Shown in pieces: positions 34,229 to 42,425 of a stretch of DNA of 64,000 nucleotides. The stretch comes from Tepidiforma sp. (lineage in GTDB: Bacteria; Chloroflexota; Dehalococcoidia; Tepidiformales; Tepidiformaceae). Within the stretch, counting starts at the first letter, position 1; each line of letters begins with the position of its first letter. The position numbers were made by a program, and so were the translations under genes. Under the pieces are notes generated by a model. It did not search any database. It saw only the letters and a program-made list of their open reading frames with translations, and was not told the DNA's origin. The stretch lies in the NCBI GenBank assembly GCA_026003935.1, contig BPIE01000001.1, positions 496,001-560,000 on the forward strand, read 5' to 3'.

Positions 34229-34789
34229 ATGCCCGCTGACCCGCCACAGCGGAAGCTCCCGTTCGAACTGCAGCCTGGCGAGGCGGTGCTGGCGTTCGTT
34301 CGGCGCCACTGGCTGTATTTCTCGCTGCGGATGGCGGGCATCGTGCTTGCGGGTGTCGGGGGAACGGCGGTCGCGGTCGCAGCGGTGCTGCTGACGTTCG
34401 GGTTCCGGGGCTGGCCGGGCCTAGCGGCCGGTGTAGTGATTGCGGCGTGGGTCGGCTACTGGGCGGTACGGGGGTACTTCACGTGGTATCGCTATCAGCA
34501 TGACATCTGGGTGGTGACGAATCAGCGGCTGGTGGATTCGCTGAAGCGGCACTGGTTCCACCACGAGATGGCATCGACGGACCTCGTGGATGTGGAGGAC
34601 CTGCGGGTCGAGCGCCATGGGGTGCTCCAGACGGTGTTCGACTTCGGCGATGTGCAGTGCCAGACGGCGGGCGTGGTGCAGAACTTTGTGCTGCGGGGCA
34701 TCCCGGCCCCGGCGAAGCTGCTGGCGGTGGTCGACGGGGCAAGGGATGCGGCGAGGCGAGCGCTCGGGGCGGCGGAGGGGCTGCGCTAA
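34229..34789 (+). CDS. Bacterial PH-domain membrane protein
   Basis: A 186-residue protein with two transmembrane helices (about residues 30-53 and 60-80) followed by a bacterial PH (YdbT/DUF304-like) domain: YQHDIWVVTNQRLVDSLKRH, DLVDVEDLRVERHGVLQTVF and DFGDVQCQTAGVVQNFVLRG. The N-terminal ELQPGEAVLAFVRRHWLYF is the usual lead-in. The role is unknown; such proteins may sense or organise membranes. Confidence 0.87.
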   Translation: MPADPPQRKLPFELQPGEAVLAFVRRHWLYFSLRMAGIVLAGVGGTAVAVAAVLLTFGFRGWPGLAAGVVIAAWVGYWAVRGYFTWYRYQHDIWVVTNQRLVDSLKRHWFHHEMASTDLVDVEDLRVERHGVLQTVFDFGDVQCQTAGVVQNFVLRGIPAPAKLLAVVDGARDAARRALGAAEGLR

Positions 34790-34846
34790 CAGGCGATTTA
34801 CGTTGACCTGATGACGGCGGCCGCGCCGGCGGAGTAGCCTCTCGGC

Positions 34847-35815
34847 ATGGCAACACGGCGACGGGTGCTGGCCGGGCTGGGGCTGGGGCTGGCGGCGCCG
34901 GGGCTATTCTGGCGCGGCGCAGGGAGCGGGGGGCGGGCGGTGAGCGGGCCAGGCGCCGCGGAACCGGGCGCGCTGTACCGCGCGACTATCCCGCTGGTCG
35001 GGACGGATGGTCCGCGGCCGAGCATCGAGCTTTCGCTTCGGAACCCGTACCAGGGCGGGGCGGTCTACGTGCGGGTGGCGAACGCGACGGCGGGAAGTGC
35101 GCGCATCTTTGGGAGGGTCTCGCCGCTGAGCCCGGGAGCAGGGGGCCTGGAGGGGTTCGTGGGCATCGGAGTGGGTGACCCGCCGGGACCGACGACGGTG
35201 GAGGTGATGGCGACCGATGCGGTTGGGGGGAGCTTTCGGTTCGTTGAACCGGTCACGGTGCGGCAGACGCAGTGGACGTACGACGACATTTGGCTTCCGC
35301 CGCCCGACCCGGATGCGCCGCCTTCGGACGAGCCCCCGCTCGAGCCCGAGCAGCCGCGGCTGGATGCACTGTACGCGAGGGTCACGCCGAGGCGGTGGGA
35401 GCTTCCGTTCATCATCCCGATTGAGCTCGGCGGCGATGTTTGGGTGAGCGGCTATTTTGGAGAACAGCGGTCGTTCAACGGGGGGCCGCGGACGGGGCAC
35501 CACGGGGGCACGGACATCGCTGCGCCGACGGGGACGCCGGTCCGGGCGACCAATCACGGGACGGTGGTGATGTCGGAGCTGACCCTGGTGCGGGGGAACC
35601 TGGTGGTGGTGGACCACGGCGGGGGCGTGCTCTCGTGCTATGGCCACCTTTCGGAGCGAACGGCGGAGGTGGGCGCTGCGGTGCGGCGGGGGGATGTGGT
35701 GGGCCTGGTCGGCTCGACGGGGCTCTCGAGCGGCCCGCACCTTCACTGGGAGCTGAGCGTCGCGGGGGTGCTGGTGGACGGACTGCGCTGGCTCGACGGA
35801 ACGCAGGGGTTTTAG
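34847..35815 (+). CDS. M23 family metallopeptidase, exported
   Basis: A 322-residue LytM-type endopeptidase that should cut peptidoglycan cross-bridges or act as a divisome activator outside the membrane. The N-terminus MATRRRVLAGLGLGLAAPGL is a signal sequence with a twin-arginine-like RR. A proline-rich linker (PPPDPDAPPSDEPPLEPEQP) precedes the catalytic domain, with HHGGTDIAAPTGTPV (first zinc His and Asp), VDHGGGVLSCYGHLSE and SGPHLHWEL (HxH). All zinc ligands are present. Confidence 0.92.
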   Translation: MATRRRVLAGLGLGLAAPGLFWRGAGSGGRAVSGPGAAEPGALYRATIPLVGTDGPRPSIELSLRNPYQGGAVYVRVANATAGSARIFGRVSPLSPGAGGLEGFVGIGVGDPPGPTTVEVMATDAVGGSFRFVEPVTVRQTQWTYDDIWLPPPDPDAPPSDEPPLEPEQPRLDALYARVTPRRWELPFIIPIELGGDVWVSGYFGEQRSFNGGPRTGHHGGTDIAAPTGTPVRATNHGTVVMSELTLVRGNLVVVDHGGGVLSCYGHLSERTAEVGAAVRRGDVVGLVGSTGLSSGPHLHWELSVAGVLVDGLRWLDGTQGF

Positions 35816-35986
35816 GGGCGGGCGCTTCGGGCCGGGGGATGTTCGAGACGCATGGGGAGGGGCGGCTTGCGCGAGGATCCTCGAGAATGGCACGCTGAGA
35901 GGTGAGGGGAACGCAGGCGCGGGACCGCCTGCACGAAGCAGAGCTCGAGGCTGGCCATGCCGCCAGGAAAGGCTACGTAGCAGGGC

Positions 35987-36930
35987 ATGATCGTCGCGCA
36001 GCGCCTCGCCATCGTCACCGCAGTCCTTACGGTCGTTCTCATCGGAGTCGGGGCTTTCGTCCGGGCCACGGGCTCGGGCCTGGGGTGCCCGGACTGGCCG
36101 CTGTGTCACGGGCAGGCTGTGCCCCCGGGACACCAGGAGGCGTGGATCGAGTTTTCGCACCGGTTCGTTGCCTCGATTGTCGGCCTGCTGGTCATCGCCA
36201 CGGCGGCGGCGGCGTGGAAGTACTACCGACACGTGCCGCTCATCACGTGGGTGGCGACGGCGACGGTGCCGCTGGTCGGCTTCCAGGGGCTGCTGGGCGC
36301 GATCACGGTGGTGCGGGAGCTTCCGCCGGAAATCGTGGCGACCCATTTGGTGACAGCGATGCTCGTGCTTTCGTGCGTGGTGGTGGTCGCAGTCGGGATG
36401 TGGATGGAGGATGAGCGGCACCGGGGGTTTTTCGAGCGGACGGCTGGCCTGGGCCGGCGACCGGGCGCGTGGGCGCTTGCGGGGCTGGCGTGGCTGGCGG
36501 TGACATTTTGGGTAGGCGGCTACATGGCCGAGAGCGGCGCATCGACCGCGTGCTCGGGCTGGCCGCTGTGCAATGGCAGCGTTGTGCCGAGCGCGGACGA
36601 CCAGGAGATTACGCACATGGTGCACCGGTACCTTGCGGGGGGCTTCGTGCTCATCGTGGTGCCGGCGCTGGTCATGGCGTGGCGGAGGAGGGAGAGCTGC
36701 CGTGGGCGCGGCCGTACGCGATAGCGCTTGGCGCGCTCTACGCGGGGCAGGTGCTGGTTGGAGCGCTGAACGTGTGGTACACGTTCCCGGACCCGCTGAC
36801 GGTGGCGCATACGGCCATCGCAGGGTGCATCTGGGGTGTGTTGAGCGCGGGGGCAGCCCTGGGCTTCTACGTGCCGTACCGGTCCGCGGCGGGGGTCCGG
36901 GCGCTTCCCCGGGCTGAGGCCCCCGCATGA
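35987..36930 (+). pseudogene. ctaA: Heme A synthase CtaA/Cox15, frameshifted
   Basis: The reading frame from ATG 35987 gives a normal heme A synthase: RATGSGLGCPDWPLCHGQA (first Cys pair), EFSHRFVASIVGLLV, VATHLVTAMLVLS, then CSGWPLCNG and ITHMVHRYLAGGF. It then runs out of frame near 36685-36705 (GGCGGAGGAGGGAGAG) and stops at 36724. The -1 frame carries the missing last two helices (ELPWARPYAIALGALYAGQV, YTFPDPLTVAHTAIAG, with the fourth heme-ligand His) and ends at 36930 overlapping the ctaB start by ATGA. So the full gene is present but split by one base, either a real mutation or an assembly error in a G-rich run. Confidence 0.82.
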
Positions 36931-37823
36931 CAGCAGAGCTGACGTTCCCGGCGCGCGCCTCGCTGCTCACGACGGTCCGCAACTACGTGGTCCTGACGAA
37001 GCCGCGGGTGATTTCGCTGCTGCTCGTGACGACGGTGCCGGCGATGGTGGTCGCGGCCGGGGGCTGGCCGGGGACTTGGCTGGTGCTGGCGACACTCATT
37101 GGGGGGACCGCTTCGGCGGCGGGAGCGAATGTCATCAACTGCTGGTACGACCGCGACATCGACGCCATCATGCGGCGAACCGCGGAGCGGCCGACCGTGA
37201 CGGGGGCGATACCGCCGGGGCATGCGCTAACCTTTGGCGTCGCGCTGGGCGCGGGCGCGTTCGTCTTCCTGTGGGCGACGACCACACTGGCGGCAGCCGT
37301 ACTGGCGCTCGCGGCACTGCTTTTTTATGTCTTCATCTACACCATGTGGCTGAAGCGGCGGACGCCGCAGAACATCGTGATCGGCGGCGCGGCGGGTGCG
37401 TTTCCGCCGGTGGTGGGGTGGGCCGCGGTGACGGGAGACGCGCCGCTGGCGGCGTGGGTGATGTTTGCGGTGGTGTTCTTTTGGACGCCGCCGCATTTCT
37501 GGGCGCTTTCGCTCAGGTTGGAGAACGACTATGCGCGGGCAGGCGTGCCGATGCTGCCGGTGACGAATGGTCCCGGCTACACCCGGGCGCAGATTTTGCG
37601 CTACACGGTGATGCTCGTGCCGGTGACGCTCCTGCTCGGCCCGGCGGCAGGGCTGGGGTGGCTGTATTACGGTGCTGCGACGGTGCTGGGGGCGGTCTTC
37701 ACATGGATGGCGTGGCGGCTGTGGCGTGACCCGTCATCACAGCGGCCGATGCGGGTATACAAGTTTTCACTGCTGTACCTGGGGCTGCTGTTCGTGGCGA
37801 TGGGCCTCGACGGGGCGTTCTGA
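36927..37823 (+). CDS. ctaB: Heme O synthase (protoheme IX farnesyltransferase)
   Basis: A 298-residue UbiA-type polytopic prenyltransferase. It has VVLTKPRVISLLLVTTVPAM, AGANVINCWYDRDIDAIMRR (N-x(3)-D-x(3)-D metal motif), RTAERPTVTGAIPPGHALTF and FFWTPPHFWALSLRLENDYA, all diagnostic of CtaB/Cox10. Eight or nine hydrophobic segments span the protein. It makes heme O from protoheme, the substrate of CtaA, and overlaps the ctaA end by four bases. Confidence 0.96.
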   Translation: MTAELTFPARASLLTTVRNYVVLTKPRVISLLLVTTVPAMVVAAGGWPGTWLVLATLIGGTASAAGANVINCWYDRDIDAIMRRTAERPTVTGAIPPGHALTFGVALGAGAFVFLWATTTLAAAVLALAALLFYVFIYTMWLKRRTPQNIVIGGAAGAFPPVVGWAAVTGDAPLAAWVMFAVVFFWTPPHFWALSLRLENDYARAGVPMLPVTNGPGYTRAQILRYTVMLVPVTLLLGPAAGLGWLYYGAATVLGAVFTWMAWRLWRDPSSQRPMRVYKFSLLYLGLLFVAMGLDGAF

Positions 37824-37922
37824 GCCGTCCTCGCCGGGGTGCTCGACCGGAGGCATTGGGGGGAAGGTGGGGCAGCCGACAAGGGCGACCGGTACCCTCC
37901 TGACGGGCCAGGTGTCCGTTCC

Positions 37923-37951
37923 TTGACAGGGCAGGGGGGCGGGTCTATAAC
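37923..37951 (+). promoter_or_regulatory. Promoter of the cox structural operon
   Basis: Consensus TTGACA (37923-37928), exactly 17 bases of spacer and TATAAC (37946-37951): the best sigma-70-type promoter in the window. Transcription would start near 37958, about 80 bases before the coxB start at 38041. Confidence 0.85.
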
Positions 37952-38040
37952 TCGATTGCGACGCCGTTCACAACCGAAACCCCGGCGCGGAGTGTGTCCG
38001 CCGCCGGGCGATGTCACGGGTCGGGAGGGGAGCCAGGAGT

Positions 38041-38840
38041 ATGCCGTCTACCGGGAAACTGCGAGTCATCCGCCGGGTCAACCTGCTGATTTCCGCGGCG
38101 CTCCTGGCCATCGCGACGATTTCCCCGGCATTTGCCGGGTGGGGAATGCCGGACCCCATCACCGACCAGGCAAAGCGGATTCAGGACCTTTGGGTGTTCA
38201 CGCTCATCATCGCCTTGGCGGTGTTTTTCGCGGTCGAGGGGGCCCTGCTGTACGCGATCATCCGCTACCGGAAGCGGGGCGATGAGCTGCCGAAACAGAC
38301 GCACGGGAGCACGGCGCTCGAAATCGTGTGGACGTCGATCCCGGTGCTCATCGTCATTGCGCTCTTCTCGTACTCGTTCATCGTGCTGCGGGACGTAGAG
38401 AAGAAGGCGCCGGAGGACGCGCTGTCGGTAGACGTGACCGGCTTCCAGTTTTCGTGGGAGTTCGTGTACAGCCTGAACGACCTCGGGACGAATACGGACC
38501 CGAACGCTGACGGACAGATTTCCATCATCGGGACGGCGGCACAGGAGCCGACGCTGGTCATCCCCGTCGGCGAGCCGGTGGAGTTTCGCCTTAAGTCGAA
38601 CGATGTCATCCATGCGTTCTATGTTCCGAATTTTCACTACAAGCTCGATGTCGTGCCTGGCCGCGATAACCGATTTGTGATTACTGCCAATGAGACCGGC
38701 GAATTCACGGGCAGTGTGCGGAGCTGTGCGGGCTGAACCATGCGTTGATGCGGTTCCATCTGCGGGTCGTGGAGCGGGATGAATTCGACCGGTGGGTTGC
38801 GGAGCAGGCGGCAGCGAATTCGACGGTTCGGCAGCCGTGA
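38041..38840 (+). pseudogene. coxB: Cytochrome c oxidase subunit II, frameshifted in the CuA site
   Basis: Start ATG 38041 follows GGGAGGGGAG; a signal-like segment (residues ~8-34) and two transmembrane helices (LWVFTLIIALAVFFAVEGAL; VWTSIPVLIVIALFSYSFIV) lead to the cupredoxin domain with FQFSWEF and HAFYVPNFHYKLDVVPG. At about 38711 the frame breaks: the sequence gives TGSVRSCAG and a stop at 38736. Restoring one base (GGGC[C]AG) gives TGQCAELCGLNHALMRFHLR, the CuA motif with both Cys, and a normal end at 38840. So subunit II is intact apart from a missing base exactly at the copper site. Confidence 0.88.
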
Positions 38841-38857
38841 TGACGACGTGGGCTGAG

Positions 38858-38883
38858 TGCCGGTGTGAGGGCCGGCAGGTTTT
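38858..38883 (+). terminator. Weak hairpin between coxB and coxA
   Basis: TGCCGG (38858-38863) and CCGGCA (38872-38877) flank an eight-base loop, followed by GGTTTT. It might attenuate or process the message between subunit II and subunit I. Confidence 0.3.
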
Positions 38884-38916
38884 GAAGACTGACGCCAAGG
38901 AAGCCCGGGAGGAAGC

Positions 38917-40527
38917 ATGACGAGCATCGCAATTCCACGACCGGCGTACGCCGAACGGCCCTGGATCCTCGACTGGTTGATGACCGTCGACCACAAGAAG
39001 CTGGGGATCCTCTACCTGTACACGACGATGTTTTTCTTCGCGGTGGGCGGCATCCTTGCGCTGCTCGTGCGGACGCAGCTGGCGGTGGCGGACAACACGT
39101 TCGTGAACAACGACGCGTACAACCAGATTTTCACCATGCACGCGTCGGCGATGCTCTTCCTGTTCATCATCCCGGTGTGGGCAGGCTTCGGGAACTACAT
39201 CGTGCCGCTGCAGATTGGCGCGGCTGACATGGCGTTCCCGCGGATCAACGCGCTGTCGTTCTGGCTCATCCCGCCCGCCGGACTGCTGATGTTCTCCGGC
39301 TTCCTCTTCGGCGGTGCCGCAGACGCCGGGTGGACGGCCTACAGCCCGCTGGCGCGGGGTTCGGGGGTTGGGCTGGACCTCTGGATCATCTCGGTCATCA
39401 TCCTTGGCGTGTCGTCGACCATTGGCGCCGCGAACTTCATGGTGACGATGTTCCGGATGCGGGCGCCGGGGATGACGATGTTCCGGATGCCGATTTTCTG
39501 CTGGACGATGCTGGTGACGGCGGTGCTCCAGCTGTTGGCGACCCCGGTCCTGGCCTCGGCGCTGGCGATGCTCTACATCGACCGGAACTTCGGGGGTTCG
39601 TTCTTCGACCCGAACGGGGGCGGGAACGCGATTCTCTGGCAGAACATTTTCTGGTTCTACTCGCACCCGGCGGTGTACATCATGATTCTGCCGGGGATGG
39701 GGATCATCTCTGAAGTCCTGCCGGTCTTCGCGCGGAAGCCGCTCTTTGGTTACAAGGCGTTCGTCTTTGCGACGATGGGCATCGGAGGCCTGGGCTTCAG
39801 CGTGTGGGCGCACCACATGTTCACGACGGGAGCGGTGCTGAAGCCGTGGTTCGGGTTCATGACGTTCATGATCGGCGTGCCGACAGGCGTCAAGATGTTC
39901 AACTGGCTCGGGACGCTGTGGCGCGGCTCGATTACGTTCGAGGCGCCGATGCTCTTCGCGCTCGGGTTCCTGAGCATGTTCCTGATCGGCGGCATCAACG
40001 GGACATTCTCGGCGGCGGTGCCGGTGGACTTTGCCATCCACGACACGTACTTCGTGGTCGCGCACATTCACTACGTGCTCTTCGGCGGGGCGGTGTTCGC
40101 GGTCTTCGCGGGGCTTTACTACTGGTTCCCGAAGATTTGGGGCCGCCGGCTGGATGAGCGGCTGGCGCGAATTCACTTCGCGCTCCAGTTCATCGGGTTC
40201 AACCTGGCGTTCTTCCCGATGCACCTGCTCGGGCTCGACGGGATGCCCCGGCGCATCGCGACGTACTCCGAGAGCAGCGGCTGGGAGACGCTGAACCTGA
40301 TCTCGACAATCGGCGCATTCCTCATCGGCGTTGCGATGATCCCGTTCATCATCAATGTGGTGATGGCGTTCCTCCGGCCGAAGGACCAGCCGAACGACCC
40401 GTGGGAGGCGAACACGCTGGAGTGGTGGACGACCTCGCCGCCGCCGGTTCACAACTTCGATAGCCTGCCGGAGGTTCATTCGGAGCGGCCGCTCTGGGAC
40501 CTTCGCCACGGCAAGACGGCCCATTAA
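38917..40527 (+). CDS. coxA: Cytochrome c oxidase subunit I
   Basis: A 536-residue heme-copper oxidase catalytic subunit with 12 predicted helices. It has MTVDHKKLGILYLYTTMFFF, the low-spin heme ligand region MHASAMLFLFIIPVWAGFGN, FWFYSHPAVYIMILPGMGII (CuB His and the cross-linked Tyr), and HDTYFVVAHIHYVLFGG with the heme ligands. GGAGGAAGC precedes ATG 38917. It belongs to the A-type aa3 oxidases and is followed by subunit III. Confidence 0.97.
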   Translation: MTSIAIPRPAYAERPWILDWLMTVDHKKLGILYLYTTMFFFAVGGILALLVRTQLAVADNTFVNNDAYNQIFTMHASAMLFLFIIPVWAGFGNYIVPLQIGAADMAFPRINALSFWLIPPAGLLMFSGFLFGGAADAGWTAYSPLARGSGVGLDLWIISVIILGVSSTIGAANFMVTMFRMRAPGMTMFRMPIFCWTMLVTAVLQLLATPVLASALAMLYIDRNFGGSFFDPNGGGNAILWQNIFWFYSHPAVYIMILPGMGIISEVLPVFARKPLFGYKAFVFATMGIGGLGFSVWAHHMFTTGAVLKPWFGFMTFMIGVPTGVKMFNWLGTLWRGSITFEAPMLFALGFLSMFLIGGINGTFSAAVPVDFAIHDTYFVVAHIHYVLFGGAVFAVFAGLYYWFPKIWGRRLDERLARIHFALQFIGFNLAFFPMHLLGLDGMPRRIATYSESSGWETLNLISTIGAFLIGVAMIPFIINVVMAFLRPKDQPNDPWEANTLEWWTTSPPPVHNFDSLPEVHSERPLWDLRHGKTAH

Positions 40528-40583
40528 TCGGGCCCGAAGGTCCATCGCTTACACGGGCATAGCAGGGGAGACTGGAGGAGTTC

Positions 40584-41195
40584 ATGGCATCGCACGCGGT
40601 CGCGACCCAGCACAAGCAGGGCCTGAGCAATGGCATGCTCGGCTTCATCCTGTTCCTCGCGTCGGAGGTGATGTTCTTCGGCGGACTGTTCGCCGCGTAC
40701 TTCATCGCGCGTGCCGATGCGCGGGAGTGGCCGCCTGAGTACCTGCTAACGCCGGAGCAGGTCGCCTCGGGGGTCAAACTCGAGGTGGAGTTCTGGCTGC
40801 CGTTTATTGCGACGATCCTGCTGGTGCTGAGTTCCGTGACGATCCAGTTTGCGGTGTTCAGCATCCAGCGGGGGAACCGCTCGGGGCTGATCCGGTGGAC
40901 GTTTGTCTCGATTGTGCTGGGGCTCGTCTTCCTCGTGATGCAGGTTTATGACTACAGCCAGCTGCATTTCGGGGTGGGCGACACGATTTACGGCACGACG
41001 TTCTACACGATGACCGGGTTTCACGGTCTGCACGTGGCGGGCGGCGTGATTTTCATGGGGATCATCCTGGCGCGCTCACTCGCCGGGCAGTTCACAGCGG
41101 CGAATCACGAGGCCGTCGAGGCGTGCTCGTTCTACTGGCACTTCGTCGACGTCGTGTGGATTGCGCTGTTTACCACGCTCTACATCATTCCCTAA
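40584..41195 (+). CDS. coxC: Cytochrome c oxidase subunit III
   Basis: A 203-residue polytopic protein with five predicted helices, matching the short bacterial subunit III. It has GMLGFILFLASEVMFFGGLF (with the conserved Glu), GDTIYGTTFYTMTGFHGLHV and the terminal EACSFYWHFVDVVWIALFTT. It follows coxA after 56 bases with GGAGGAG upstream. Confidence 0.95.
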   Translation: MASHAVATQHKQGLSNGMLGFILFLASEVMFFGGLFAAYFIARADAREWPPEYLLTPEQVASGVKLEVEFWLPFIATILLVLSSVTIQFAVFSIQRGNRSGLIRWTFVSIVLGLVFLVMQVYDYSQLHFGVGDTIYGTTFYTMTGFHGLHVAGGVIFMGIILARSLAGQFTAANHEAVEACSFYWHFVDVVWIALFTTLYIIP

Positions 41196-41232
41196 CACCA
41201 CAGGCGCGAAACTGACGGGGAGATAGCACCGA

Positions 41233-42333
41233 ATGGACCACCAGGCGAACGCACACGGCGACCACCACGACGTCCACCTGCCGGACCCGAGCATTTGGCC
41301 GCTGGTCGTTGGGGTTGCCGCGCTCTTTCTCGGCGCTGCGCTGATTTACTGGTCGCGCGTCGATGACCAGACGTTCGCCGGTCCGCTGCTGGGCGCGGCT
41401 ATCGTCTCGACGCTGATTGCCGTGTTCGGCTGGGCCTACGAGGACGGCCAGATGCGGAAGAAGGCGGCCGAGGGGGGACATGGGCAGGCGAAGCCGACGC
41501 GGTACACGCAGGTGGTGACGTTTGCGCTCGCCGAGGGCATGCTGGAGCAGGCCCGGAAGAGCGGCATCATCCACGACCTCGAAAGCAGTGACAACCAGCT
41601 TCGGGACCTCGATGGGTTCCAGGACCTGCGAATCATCGTGTCGCCGGCAGAATCCGGACCTTCGCAGGTGCTGGTGGAGACGACGTGGTCGGACCGTGAG
41701 GGGCTGGCGACGTACGAAGAGACGCGCCAGACGATGCTCGACATCATCGCGCGGCACACGGACGAGGTGGTGCCCGGGACCGTCCAAGTGTTCGACATGG
41801 AGGTTATCCGGGACACGAAGGACGTGACGTTCCGGTTCGGGACCGGTGCGGCGTTCACGGTCATCGCCGGCCTGATGCTGGGCGGCTTCATGATCGGCGC
41901 CGGGCTGAATCTGTTCGCGAGCGAGTCGACTGGCACGGGCGGGGGCGAGGCCCAGCCGACGGTGCCGGCCAATCCATTCCGGGTGGTGGCGACGGACAAC
42001 CGGTTCGACAAGAAGGAGATCGTTGCCGGGCCGAACGCAGAAATCACGATCACGCTGGTCAACAACGGGCGGGCGAAGCACAACATCCACTTCCTGACGC
42101 AGAAGGGCGGCGAAACGCTCGCTCCGGGGGCCGAGGGCGAGATCATCGACGGCGGTGGAACGACCACGACGCTGACGTTCACGACCCCGGGCGTCGGTGA
42201 GTATTACTTCCTCTGCGACCTTCACCCCGACCAGATGAACGGCACCTTCCGGGTCGTCGAAGGCGGGCCGACGGGTACGGGGGAGGCGCCTGCGGCCCCG
42301 GCAGGAGACACCACGCCTGCGACAGGCGGCTGA
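41233..42333 (+). CDS. Membrane-anchored fusion: COX4-like helices, ABM-like domain and cupredoxin
   Basis: A 366-residue protein in the oxidase operon. Residues 1-70 are His-rich then two helices (WPLVVGVAALFLGAALIYW; GPLLGAAIVSTLIAVFGWAY), like a subunit IV. Residues ~85-195 look like a ferredoxin-like ABM domain (DLDGFQDLRIIVSPAESGPS, VLVETTWSDREGLATYEETR). A third helix (~205-235) leads to a C-terminal cupredoxin (~253-345) with a full type-1 copper set: KHNIHF (His), YYFLCDLHPDQMNG (Cys, His, Met). The C-terminus is Pro/Ala/Thr-rich. It could be an electron donor tethered to the oxidase. Confidence 0.78.
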   Translation: MDHQANAHGDHHDVHLPDPSIWPLVVGVAALFLGAALIYWSRVDDQTFAGPLLGAAIVSTLIAVFGWAYEDGQMRKKAAEGGHGQAKPTRYTQVVTFALAEGMLEQARKSGIIHDLESSDNQLRDLDGFQDLRIIVSPAESGPSQVLVETTWSDREGLATYEETRQTMLDIIARHTDEVVPGTVQVFDMEVIRDTKDVTFRFGTGAAFTVIAGLMLGGFMIGAGLNLFASESTGTGGGEAQPTVPANPFRVVATDNRFDKKEIVAGPNAEITITLVNNGRAKHNIHFLTQKGGETLAPGAEGEIIDGGGTTTTLTFTTPGVGEYYFLCDLHPDQMNGTFRVVEGGPTGTGEAPAAPAGDTTPATGG

Positions 42334-42364
42334 GCCAACCAGCAGCAATCAGCGGACACGACGG

Positions 42365-42391
42365 GGGCCACCCCTTTCCCGGGGGTGGCCC
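42365..42391 (+). terminator. Hairpin terminator at the end of the oxidase operon
   Basis: GGGCCACCCC (42365-42374) pairs perfectly with GGGGTGGCCC (42382-42391) around TTTCCCG. It lies in the 92-base convergent gap and has only a weak T-rich tail, so it may act on both strands. Confidence 0.65.
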
Positions 42392-42425
42392 TCGCGGTAT
42401 TTGGCGGCGGAACGGGCTGGTCCGG

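Noticed and set aside
36690-38715. Programmed -1 frameshifting in ctaA and coxB
   Set aside because: Neither site has a standard slippery heptamer with a downstream structure, and both genes are normally uninterrupted; a deleted base is simpler.
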